Positions 26,557 through 35,777 of a stretch of 64,000 nucleotides of DNA are shown here, piece after piece (positions within the stretch are counted from its first letter, which is position 1; every line of letters begins with the position of its first letter). This DNA comes from Plantactinospora endophytica (GTDB taxonomy: Bacteria; Actinomycetota; Actinomycetes; Mycobacteriales; Micromonosporaceae): positions 24,747 to 88,746 of the forward strand of contig NZ_BONW01000011.1 in the NCBI RefSeq assembly GCF_016862915.1, written 5' to 3'. Under the pieces are notes generated by a model, which did not search any database, was not told the DNA's origin, and saw only the letters and a program-made list of their open reading frames with translations. Made by a program: the position numbers and the translations under genes.

Positions 26557-26724
26557 GTGAGCCAGCCCGAGGAGAACCGCGAGAAGAGCGCCAAGACCGA
26601 CGCCGTACTGCGACCACCGGCCGCCACCCCCGGGCCGGCGCGGCCCCGGCCACCGCAGGGCACCCGGCCGCGTACCGCCGACGAGCCGACCCCGCCCGCG
26701 TCGCAGCCGGAGGAGGAGGCGTGA
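26557..26724 (+). CDS. Small proline-rich charged protein preceding DUF3140
   Basis: A 55-residue protein starting VSQPEENREKSAKTDAV and rich in Pro, Arg and Glu, probably disordered. A very strong AGGAGGGG ribosome-binding site precedes the GTG, and its TGA overlaps the next ATG (TGATG), so the two are translated together. No family recognised. The 122 bp upstream after the Clp gene contains degenerate 21-22 bp repeats (GAGCCGTCCCGGTAGC-like). Confidence 0.55.
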   Translation: MSQPEENREKSAKTDAVLRPPAATPGPARPRPPQGTRPRTADEPTPPASQPEEEA

Positions 26725-27074
26725 TGGCCCGACAGCAACGGGTGGAGCCGGAGGTGGAGGAGCTGTGGCAGGACTTCCACGCCCGCGTCAACGTCACCTC
26801 GGAGCAGCTCCGTAGCTGGCTGCTCACCCAGGGGTCGGGCGAGCAGGCGTTCGGCGCCGACCCGGATCTCGGGCTGCCGGAGCCGGGCCGGCGGATCCTC
26901 GCCATCCTCGGCAAGCGCAAGGTCGACCTGACCGGCGACGACATCCAGGTGATGCGGGAGACGGTCGACGAGATCCAGGACCTGCTCGACACCCGGCCGG
27001 ACGGCGGGCTGACCGACGAGAACTGGCGCCGGTCCCTGCTCGACCTCGGGCACGACCCGCTGACCGCACGCTAG
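26724..27074 (+). CDS. DUF3140 domain protein
   Basis: A 116-residue actinobacterial protein of family DUF3140: ELWQDFHARVNVTSEQLRSW, GRRILAILGKRKVDLTGDD, VMRETVDEIQDLL and WRRSLLDLGHDPLTAR. DUF3140 proteins often lie near DUF2945/hypervirulence-type small proteins; their role is unknown, possibly DNA-associated. The ATG at 26724 overlaps the previous stop, with GGAGGAGGAGG as ribosome-binding site. A strong terminator follows. Confidence 0.85.
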   Translation: MARQQRVEPEVEELWQDFHARVNVTSEQLRSWLLTQGSGEQAFGADPDLGLPEPGRRILAILGKRKVDLTGDDIQVMRETVDEIQDLLDTRPDGGLTDENWRRSLLDLGHDPLTAR

Positions 27075-27077
27075 CCG

Positions 27078-27104
27078 GGCCGGCCGGCGGGTTGCCGGCC
27101 GGCC
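27078..27104 (+). terminator. Intrinsic terminator after DUF3140
   Basis: GGCCGGCCGGC (27078-27088) pairs perfectly with GCCGGCCGGCC (27094-27104) with loop GGGTT, followed by TCTTCC. It starts 4 nt after the stop codon. Confidence 0.75.
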
Positions 27105-27119
27105 TCTTCCGGTACCTGC

Positions 27120-27356
27120 CTACGCGCCGCCGATGGTCGGGACGCCCAGTCCGGCCGCCTCGGCGGCGTCGGTCCGCTCGGTGCGGAGCGCCTCCTCCCG
27201 GGCCAGCAGCGCCGCGTACTCGGCGACGTCCTCCGGGCTGGGCAGCTCCGGGACCTGACGCAGGAAGGCCTCCACGTCGCGGGAGGCGGCGGTGTGCGCG
27301 GCGGCGATCTGCCGTGCGGTCTCCCGGTCGTCCGCCGGCGGGATCATGTCGGTCAT
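27120..27356 (-). CDS. Small hypothetical helical protein
   Basis: A 78-residue acidic protein, MTDMIPPADDRETARQIAAA at the start, then mostly helix with VPELPSPEDVAEYAALLARE. No named family is recognised. Codon use matches coding DNA (high GC at third positions), but the ribosome-binding site is weak. Convergent with DUF3140. The gap to the protease terminator (27357-27512) shows no gene. Confidence 0.6.
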   Translation of the reverse strand: MTDMIPPADDRETARQIAAAHTAASRDVEAFLRQVPELPSPEDVAEYAALLAREEALRTERTDAAEAAGLGVPTIGGA

Positions 27357-27512
27357 ACCGCTACCGGTACCCGCTTCCCGCCGCTTCGCACCGACCCGAC
27401 CGAGGTAGCTGCCCGAACCACGCCTGCCACGAACCAGCTGAACCGGCCGTGTCCGGTCGAGATGGCGGACGTGGCCACGCCCGGTCGACCTTGCTGGGCT
27501 CCGGGAACGCCG

Positions 27513-27547
27513 CCGGGCTCCCCGCGTGGCGCGCGCGGGGAGCCCGG
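27513..27547 (-). terminator. Terminator of the secreted protease gene
   Basis: A 14-bp perfect stem (arms 27513-27526 and 27534-27547, core GGCTCCCCGCG) with a 7-nt loop, 46 nt past the protease stop. A second smaller hairpin (27562-27568 with 27572-27578, GACCGCC/GGCGGTC) lies closer to the stop. Confidence 0.75.
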
Positions 27548-27592
27548 TCCGATCGGGGCGGGACCGCCGGTGGCGGTCACCCGGCCCGCCGG

Positions 27593-29552
<1,960 letters not shown>

Positions 29553-30851
29553 GTGTCCGTTCCCCGACCTGCCCGGCGGCCGGTGGTCCTGCTGGCCTAC
29601 GCCGCGTTCGTCCTGGTCGGCCTGAGCGCTGGGGTCGGTGGGGTACTGCTGCCGGCCCAGATCGACGACTACGGGGTGGACAAGGCGACCATCGGCGTCA
29701 CCTTCTTCACCTTCTCCGCCGGTTTCCTGCTGGCCGGATTCACCACCGGCGGGCTGATCGACCGCCTCGGTACCCGGGCCGCGCTGGCGGTCGGCGCCGG
29801 TGCCTTCGTCCTGGCCGGTCTCTACACGGCGGTCCGCCCGCCGTTCCTGGCCTTCGTGGCCGTGCAGGTGCTGGCCGGCTACGGCATCGGGGTACTCGAG
29901 TCGGTGCTCAACGCCCACCTCAGCGAGCTGTCCGGGGCCACCACGCTGTTGAACCGGCTGCACGCCTTCTTCGGCGTCGGGGCGTTGCTGGCGCCCGCGC
30001 TGGCCGCCTGGCTGCTGCGGTCGCTGCCGTGGACGGCCGTGTGGCTGGTACTCGCGCTGGCCTGTCTGCCGCTGGTCGCCGGCTTCCTGCTGGCGTACCC
30101 GCCGCGCCGGCACGCCGCCGACGGACCGGACCCGGTGGCCGACGACGGCGGTCCGGCGGACGGCAGGCTGGCACCCGGCGCTCCGGCAACCGACGGCGCG
30201 GCCCCGGCACCCGACGCCCCGCCGGGCCGGTCCCGCAGCGGCAACGGCAACGGCAGCCTGCTGGGCGCGGCGCTGCGGCAGCCGGCGGTGGTGCTGGCGG
30301 CGGTCTTCCTCGCCGTCTACGTCGGCCTCGAGATCAGCGTCGGCAACTGGGCCTTCAGCCTGCTGGTCGACGGGTACGGCCAGTCGGGGGTGCTGGCCGG
30401 CTACGCGGTCAGCGGCTACTGGCTGGGCCTGACGGCGGGCCGGTTCCTGATCAGTCCGCTGGCCACCCGGGCCCGGCTGACCCCGGTCGCCACCAGCATG
30501 GGTTGCCTGGTCGGGGTCACGGTCAGCGCGGTACTGGCCTGGCTGGTACCGGTCGCGGCGGTGGCCAGCGTCGGGCTGGTACTGCTCGGGTTCTTCCTCG
30601 GGCCGCTCTTCCCGACCGCGATGGCGATGGTGCCCCGGCTGACCGCGACCCGCCTGGTGCCGACCGCGATCGGCCTGATGAACGGCGTCTCGGTGCTCGG
30701 CGGTGCGGTCTTCCCCTGGCTGGCCGGCGCGGTCGCCCAGGGGATCGGGGTGTGGACCCTGCTGCCGTTCGCCGTGACGCTGGCGGTCGGCCAACTCGCG
30801 ATCTGGTGGCGACTGGCCCGACGGATCACCCCGGCCCGGCAGCCGGCCTGA
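29553..30851 (+). CDS. MFS transporter (FucP-like)
   Basis: A 432-residue integral membrane protein with twelve predicted helices in two six-helix halves separated by a long Pro/Asp/Gly cytoplasmic loop (about 185-235). Features: VGLSAGVGGVLLPAQIDDYG in helix 1, GLIDRLGTRAAL as the MFS loop-2-3 motif, and VLESVLNAHLSELSG, which fits the sugar/fucose-permease branch. The substrate is unknown. The GTG has GAGGAG 6 nt upstream. Convergent with the LysR gene. Confidence 0.85.
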   Translation: MSVPRPARRPVVLLAYAAFVLVGLSAGVGGVLLPAQIDDYGVDKATIGVTFFTFSAGFLLAGFTTGGLIDRLGTRAALAVGAGAFVLAGLYTAVRPPFLAFVAVQVLAGYGIGVLESVLNAHLSELSGATTLLNRLHAFFGVGALLAPALAAWLLRSLPWTAVWLVLALACLPLVAGFLLAYPPRRHAADGPDPVADDGGPADGRLAPGAPATDGAAPAPDAPPGRSRSGNGNGSLLGAALRQPAVVLAAVFLAVYVGLEISVGNWAFSLLVDGYGQSGVLAGYAVSGYWLGLTAGRFLISPLATRARLTPVATSMGCLVGVTVSAVLAWLVPVAAVASVGLVLLGFFLGPLFPTAMAMVPRLTATRLVPTAIGLMNGVSVLGGAVFPWLAGAVAQGIGVWTLLPFAVTLAVGQLAIWWRLARRITPARQPA

Positions 30852-30887
30852 GCCTTTCCGGCCCCCGCGCCCCGCCGCGCGCCGGCG

Positions 30888-30919
30888 GCCCTCGGCGCCT
30901 ACCTCGGACTGCCGAGGGC
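30888..30919. terminator. Bidirectional terminator between MFS and LysR genes
   Basis: GCCCTCGGC (30888-30896) pairs with GCCGAGGGC (30911-30919). Outer GCCGGCG/CGCCGGC segments extend the stem past a small bulge. It lies between convergent genes. Confidence 0.6.
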
Positions 30920-30990
30920 GGAGCGCCGGCAGCGTCGGACGCTGGACGGAGCGGCGCCGCTCCGGACGGACCCGCGACGCGGCCGAGCGG

Positions 30991-31962
30991 TCAGGCGGCG
31001 GCGAGGTCCTGGGCGCCGAAGTTCGGGTTGCGGGACAGCCAGGCGAGGTAGTTCGGGTTGCGGGACAGCGAGTCGGTGTAGGCGGCGATGGCGTGCCCGA
31101 GCACCCGGTCGGCGATGTCGGCCGCCGGAGCGTCCGGATGCCAGCCGAGCAGCAGCCGCCAGCGCAGCGGCGTGTGCGCCAGCGGACGGGTGACCAGCCC
31201 GGAGACCGGCCGGAAGGTCGCCTGGGCCAACGCGATCGCCTCGCCCGCCTCGACCAGGTCGATGCAGCTCCGGATGTCGGTCTCGTAGATCTTCGCCGGG
31301 GTGAAACCGGCCCGGGCGCAGGCAGCGACGAAGCAGTCGGCGAAGCAGCCGTCGCCGGGCGCCGCCGCCCAGCGCTCGTCGGCGAGCGCCGCCAGGTGCA
31401 CCTCGGCGTTCGCGGCCAGCGGATGTGCCTCCGGCAACAGTACGAAGACCGCGTCGACCGCCACCGCCCGCCAGGTCAGCCCGAACTCCGCCGACGGAAC
31501 GGCGTCCCCGCAGACGCCGGAGAGGACGAAGTCGAGCCGGCCGCTGAGCACCATCTGGGCCAGCTCGTCCACCGACCACGAGGCATGGGTGCTGATCTGC
31601 GCGTGTGGCTGGTCGGCGGCGAGCCGGTGCACCAGTCCACCGAGGATCGGGCTGTTCACCCCGCCGAACCGGAACCGGGTCATCGTGGTGCCGGTACCGG
31701 CCAGCCGGGCGGCCTCGTCCTGCAGGCCCTTCATCGCGGGCAGCAGTACCCGGGCCCGGGCCAGCACCAGCTCGCCCAGCGCGGTCGGTCGGGCACCGCG
31801 ACGATCCCGCTCGAACAGCGGGCCGCCGAGCGTGCGCTCGATGCGCTGGAGCTGTGCGGTGAGCGCCGGCTGTGCCAGGCCCAGTGTCGAGGCCGCCTTC
31901 GTCACGCTGCCCGTCTCCGCGATCGCGCAGACCACCTTGAGGTGACGCAGCTCCAGGTTCAT
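30991..31962 (-). CDS. LysR-family transcriptional regulator
   Basis: A 323-residue regulator. The winged helix-turn-helix is at the N-terminus (LRHLKVVCAIAETGSVTKAA, ALTAQLQRIERTLGGPLFER) and the co-inducer domain follows (about 90-300). The tail is odd: SRNPNYLAWLSRNPNF arises from a 30-bp tandem duplication (GTTCGGGTTGCGGGACAGC at 31021-31039 and 31051-31069 on the plus strand). The ribosome-binding site is weak. A CCTTTGG/CCAAAGG palindrome 39-67 nt upstream fits an autoregulatory LysR site. The ThuA-like gene upstream on the same strand may be a target. Confidence 0.9.
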   Translation of the reverse strand: MNLELRHLKVVCAIAETGSVTKAASTLGLAQPALTAQLQRIERTLGGPLFERDRRGARPTALGELVLARARVLLPAMKGLQDEAARLAGTGTTMTRFRFGGVNSPILGGLVHRLAADQPHAQISTHASWSVDELAQMVLSGRLDFVLSGVCGDAVPSAEFGLTWRAVAVDAVFVLLPEAHPLAANAEVHLAALADERWAAAPGDGCFADCFVAACARAGFTPAKIYETDIRSCIDLVEAGEAIALAQATFRPVSGLVTRPLAHTPLRWRLLLGWHPDAPAADIADRVLGHAIAAYTDSLSRNPNYLAWLSRNPNFGAQDLAAA

Positions 31963-32000
31963 AGCGTGACGGTAGGACCCGAAAGGGATTCACGGGAAGA

Positions 32001-32029
32001 CCTTTGGCCAGTGAAAGATCCCCCAAAGG
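32001..32029. promoter_or_regulatory. Candidate LysR-type binding site
   Basis: CCTTTGG (32001-32007) and CCAAAGG (32023-32029) are perfect inverted arms 15 bp apart in an AT-richer patch upstream of the regulator gene. GGGATTCAC and GTGAAAGATCCC flank and interleave as a second imperfect dyad. Confidence 0.5.
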
Positions 32030-32056
32030 AAACCCAAACTGCGACCGAACGGACAC

Positions 32057-32731
32057 CTAATTCTGACGGGCGGCCCAGATCAGGCCCCGCTCGGTGATCC
32101 GCCGGATCGGCGGCAGGGTCAGGTCGTCCAGCTTGTGGCCGACCGTCGAGACGAAGACCCGGCCGGCGCCCCAGGATCTGGTCCACACCGCCGGCAGGGT
32201 CACCGACCGGTCCCACGGGCTCGCTCCGGCCGGTGCGGTGGCCGGCTCAGGCTCGAAGGTCACCGTCGCGAGTACGTCGTTGAGCGGGTCGGTCAGCACC
32301 CAGTACTTCTCGGTGTGCAGGCGTACCGACCCGATGTCCCGGACGATCGGATGGTCGGCCCGGTCCGGTGACACCGTCAGCTCGTGGTCGACGAAGCCCG
32401 CCGGATGGTGCACGAAGACCCCGCCGGTGAGCTGGTGGTACGCGTTGTGGTGGAAGGCGCCCACGATTCCGCCGTGCCACCCCGCGAATCCGGTACCGGC
32501 CCGGACCGCCGCGATCAGGCCCGTCGCCTGCGCCTCGCTGATCGTGCCGATGGACCAGCACTGCACCACCAGGTCGGCGGCGGCCATCCGGTCCGGATCG
32601 GCGTAGACGGCGAGGTCGTCGTGCACCTCCACGGCGAAGCCCGCCGACCGGAGGAACGGGACGAACACCTCGGTCGCCGCCACCGGTACGTGGCCCTCCC
32701 AGCCACCCCGGACCACCAGAGCGTCTCGCAC
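32057..32731 (-). CDS. ThuA-like (type 1 glutamine-amidotransferase-fold) protein
   Basis: A 224-residue protein of the ThuA family: ALVVRGGWEGHVPVAATEVF, VVQCWSIGTISEAQATGLIA, GTGFAGWHGGIVGAFHHNAY, GGVFVHHPAGFVDHELTV and HPIVRDIGSVRLHTEKYWVL. ThuA proteins are linked to trehalose or other sugar catabolism (for example with dehydrogenases forming keto-sugars); here no sugar genes adjoin. GTG at 32729-32731 has a GGAGG site 5 nt upstream. Confidence 0.87.
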   Translation of the reverse strand: MRDALVVRGGWEGHVPVAATEVFVPFLRSAGFAVEVHDDLAVYADPDRMAAADLVVQCWSIGTISEAQATGLIAAVRAGTGFAGWHGGIVGAFHHNAYHQLTGGVFVHHPAGFVDHELTVSPDRADHPIVRDIGSVRLHTEKYWVLTDPLNDVLATVTFEPEPATAPAGASPWDRSVTLPAVWTRSWGAGRVFVSTVGHKLDDLTLPPIRRITERGLIWAARQN

Positions 32732-32997
32732 GGCATCCTCCGTCCACCAGCGCCTCGGCCCGGGGGGTCCACACCGGGCCGAGCAGGATCATGACATCCC
32801 GGGATCCGGCGCGTCGCCCGGATCCGGCGCGGCCCCACCCCGCCGTACCGTCCGCCGCCGTCGACGGACCCCGTGGACCGGTCCGCGTCCGTACACGTCC
32901 GCCTGCGGTCCCGTGCAGGACCTTGTCCGGCCAGTTCGCCCTTCGGACCATGGAAATACGCCCGCCAACGCAATTCCGGATTCCACTGGAGACCGTC

Positions 32998-33237
32998 ATG
33001 AACCGCTCGCGTATACCGGCATCCGTCGGCTGCACGCTGTCGGAAATGGCCGGCCTGCTCGCACCGTCCCTGCTGGTCGTCGCGGCCGGGATCGCGGAAC
33101 TCGGAAACTGCCAGAAGACCGCGCTGCTGCTCGGCGTGACGTCCGCCCTGATCCAACTCCGGGGCGATGTCCGGCGCAGGAGAATGGCTCGTACGGGGTC
33201 CGACGACGTTTCGGACCCGACCGACGCGGACGGCTGA
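32998..33237 (+). CDS. Possible small membrane-associated protein
   Basis: A 79-residue reading frame with one hydrophobic segment (MAGLLAPSLLVVAAGIAEL) and a basic tail (RGDVRRRRMARTG). GGAG lies 6 nt before the ATG. Codon use is somewhat atypical (ATA, AGA, AGG, GAA appear), so it may be a foreign or non-coding frame. No family recognised. The 266 bp upstream shows only short direct repeats (GGATCCGGCGCG). Confidence 0.4.
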   Translation: MNRSRIPASVGCTLSEMAGLLAPSLLVVAAGIAELGNCQKTALLLGVTSALIQLRGDVRRRRMARTGSDDVSDPTDADG

Positions 33238-33362
33238 TCCCGCTCGTTCGCCCACCTGTCGAGAATCGCGTCATCCAGAATTGAAAGTCCGTCCCCGACC
33301 GCATGTCGCGGAGGTGGCGGATCCGGGTGGAGGCCGCCGGGCGCCCGGCGGCCTCCCACGGC

Positions 33363-34676
33363 TCAACCGAGGACGTTCGGAAGTGACGTACGGCCGAACC
33401 CCTCGATCGTCTCCTGCAGGTCCCGGGACTCGGCGCTGTCGAACCGGTTCAGGCTCCGGTGCACCAGGTGCATCGTCCGGACCAGGTCGTGGATGCGCTT
33501 CTCCGGCGGCAACGCCAGCACCGGCCGCAGCGAGTCGGCGACGCCGTCCAACTCGCCCCGGGACACCCGGGCCAGCGCCAGGCTGATGTGCGAGTCGGCC
33601 AGGCAGGTGAAGTCCCAGCCGGGCTGGTCACGATCCTGGTACGCCCGTACCGCCTGGCTGGAGAGCCGGTCCGCGTCGTCCGACTCGGTCGGCAGGGTGG
33701 CCAGGGCGCGACCGGCGTAGTAGAGGAGCTTCGGGCGGCCGAAGACGCAGAGCCCGCCCATCTCGTCCAGTTCGTCCCCCCGGGCCCGCTCCTGGGCCTC
33801 CTCGGCCCGCTGGATGTTCGCCCTGGCCTGCTCGGCGTTGCCCAGCGACGCCCAGGCACGGGCCTGACCGGCGTAGAGCCAGGCGGAGGCCGTACCGGTC
33901 GTCTGGGGAGTCGTCTGGGCGCCGAGGTCGGCGTAGCGGAGCGCCTCGCGGGACCGGTCGGCCCAGAAGCAGATGTAGGACTGTAGGCCACGGACCCAGG
34001 TGCGCAGCCCGTCGTGGCCGGTGTAGTCGGCCCAGAGGTACGCGGTGCGGGCGTGGGTGAGCGCCAGGTCGGGCTTGGAGACGTCGTTGGCCGCGTTGGC
34101 GAGCAGGGCGCCGACGATGGTGGCCAGGAAGTACAGCTCGCGGGCGTTGGCCGGGGTCTGCCGCCGTTCCAGGAACGACAGGATGGTGCCCTGCGCGGCC
34201 ACCAGCCGGCCGAGGATCGTCGGCAGGGGCTGCGTGCCGTACAGGTTGGCGAGGTCGCGTACCTCCTCGTGCAACCCCTCGATCACCTCACCGCTCATCG
34301 GCAGGTCCCGGTCCAGCGCGAAACGACGCGATTCTTCGGCGGCCATCTCCAGCAACTCCACTTCCGTCTGCGACGCCGGTACGACCACGGCGGCGCGGGA
34401 CGGATCGACGAGTTGATCTCCGCCCCACGGCCGCAGCAACTCGTCGACCGGCAGGTTGAACATGGCGTGCAGTACGCGACGGGTCGCGGGTGTGGTGCCG
34501 GACCGCTCGCCCGAGGCGAGCCGGCGCAGGTGCCGGGCGGTGATGCTCAGCCCCCGTTCGCCGAGGGTCCGGGCCAGCCGTTCGAACTCGGCCGCCACCT
34601 CTTCGTAGGTGCGGTCCTGCTGTCGCAACAGTTGTTCGAGGACGGTTCTCGCCTCCCCGACGTTTCGACCGGCCAT
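33363..34676 (-). CDS. HTH-TPR transcriptional regulator (XRE-like, unknown target)
   Basis: A 437-residue protein. Residues about 10-70 form an XRE-like helix-turn-helix with RTYEEVAAEFERLARTLGER and GLSITARHLRRLASGE, and the rest (about 120-430) is helical TPR repeats (LAQAN-type pairs such as YAGQARAWASLGNAEQARAN). Such proteins in Streptomyces and Micromonospora often regulate development or secondary metabolism. The ATG at 34674-34676 has a GAGGAGA site 7 nt upstream. Its promoter region carries four TGGTCC repeats at exact 11-bp spacing. Confidence 0.85.
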   Translation of the reverse strand: MAGRNVGEARTVLEQLLRQQDRTYEEVAAEFERLARTLGERGLSITARHLRRLASGERSGTTPATRRVLHAMFNLPVDELLRPWGGDQLVDPSRAAVVVPASQTEVELLEMAAEESRRFALDRDLPMSGEVIEGLHEEVRDLANLYGTQPLPTILGRLVAAQGTILSFLERRQTPANARELYFLATIVGALLANAANDVSKPDLALTHARTAYLWADYTGHDGLRTWVRGLQSYICFWADRSREALRYADLGAQTTPQTTGTASAWLYAGQARAWASLGNAEQARANIQRAEEAQERARGDELDEMGGLCVFGRPKLLYYAGRALATLPTESDDADRLSSQAVRAYQDRDQPGWDFTCLADSHISLALARVSRGELDGVADSLRPVLALPPEKRIHDLVRTMHLVHRSLNRFDSAESRDLQETIEGFGRTSLPNVLG

Positions 34677-34748
34677 CTTCCGTCTCCTCACGCGCTGCAC
34701 GACTAATCATGCGGATGTGGTGGAGCGCCCGAAAGGGTAAAAGGGGCC

Positions 34749-34787
34749 TGGTCCGCATGTGGTCCCACACTGGTCCATAACGGGTCC
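34749..34787. promoter_or_regulatory. Four TGGTCC direct repeats at exact 11-bp spacing
   Basis: TGGTCC at 34749, 34760 and 34771 and GGGTCC at 34782 are one helical turn apart, so all face the same side of the DNA. They lie 73-111 nt upstream of the regulator start. This geometry is typical of SARP-type and related activators that bind as direct-repeat oligomers. Confidence 0.6.
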
Positions 34788-34880
34788 ACGGCCGGCCACG
34801 GCGAATGGATCTCGGGGGTACTGTCCGACTATTCGACGATACGGCACAGCGGCGTCGACAATGGAATACTTTCCGGCGGC

Positions 34881-34928
34881 CGAACGGCCGGTGGCCCCGT
34901 CGACTACGACGGGGCCACCGGCCGTTCG
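34881..34928 (-). terminator. Perfect 22-bp terminator hairpin after the hemerythrin gene
   Basis: Arms 34881-34902 and 34907-34928 are exactly complementary over 22 bp with the 4-nt loop ACTA. It lies 50 nt past the hemerythrin stop. It may also insulate the phased-repeat promoter region. Apart from this, the 302 bp gap 34677-34978 shows no gene. Confidence 0.8.
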
Positions 34929-34978
34929 CGCTACGGTTCCGTGGCACGTCCCGGACGGGGACGGCCGGACGGGTCGGT

Positions 34979-35617
34979 TCAGGTCGCTGCCGGCGGGGTC
35001 AGGTCGTCGACGTACGTCGGCCGGCCACTGACCGCGTCCCGCACCTTGTCGACCACGCCGAGGGCGGGCTCGACCACCCGGTTCCACGGCGGCGCCGTCG
35101 GGGCGTCCGGATGCGGCCGGGTCGGCGCGGCCTCCTCGGCGATCTCCACCCGGTTGCCGAGCCGGATCAGGTCGGCACTGCTCGCCGCCGCCCGCAACGC
35201 GGGGAAGATCTCCGTCGACGCGGTCGACGCGTGCCGGCGGAGCTGGCCGGTGACCTCGTCGGCGAGCTGGGCGAACCGGGGCTCGGTCGGCGTGACGTGC
35301 GCGAGTTCGCGGAGCGTACGCAGCAGGTGGGTGTCGGCCGCGATCTCCCGGTCGGCCAGCGGCCCGCCGTCGGGCAGTGCGCTGCGTACGGTGGGGTAGA
35401 GGTACTGCTCCTCGCCGGACAGGTGCCGGGCGACGGTCGCGGTCAACACCTCGGCGACCTGGCTGCGCCGCTCCGGGGCGCTGTCGTCGGTCAGCTCACC
35501 GCAGAGCGCCACGATCTGGTCGTGCTCCTCGGCGAGCAGTTCCACCATGCTGCGCCCGCCGGGCCGGTAGTCCTCGTCCTCACCGGTCGGGGGCAGCGGG
35601 GGAAGTGGCACACTCAC
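34979..35617 (-). CDS. Hemerythrin HHE-domain protein
   Basis: A 212-residue cytoplasmic protein with a hemerythrin-like four-helix bundle binding a diiron or other cation site: LLAEEHDQIVALCGELT, VARHLSGEEQYLYPTVR, ADTHLLRTLRELAHVTP and GQLRRHASTASTEIFPAL supply the His/Glu ligands. The N-terminus is proline-rich and the C-terminus is an acidic-to-neutral tail. The GTG at 35615-35617 is chosen for the GAGGAGG site 6 nt upstream; longer frames are not conserved. Roles in oxygen, NO or iron sensing are known for the family. Confidence 0.88.
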   Translation of the reverse strand: MSVPLPPLPPTGEDEDYRPGGRSMVELLAEEHDQIVALCGELTDDSAPERRSQVAEVLTATVARHLSGEEQYLYPTVRSALPDGGPLADREIAADTHLLRTLRELAHVTPTEPRFAQLADEVTGQLRRHASTASTEIFPALRAAASSADLIRLGNRVEIAEEAAPTRPHPDAPTAPPWNRVVEPALGVVDKVRDAVSGRPTYVDDLTPPAAT

Positions 35618-35777
35618 GGTCGGCCTCCTCACTGGCTGGTCCGCCGCGATCCGGTGCCGGATCCATCGACCGGCACTGCTCGCGGACAACCGCAGGTACC
35701 CGGCGGTCCAGACGGCGAAACCCGACACCGGGTGGGGGCGGAACGCGCCGGGCCGCCCGGCTGGTATGAAGAACCGC

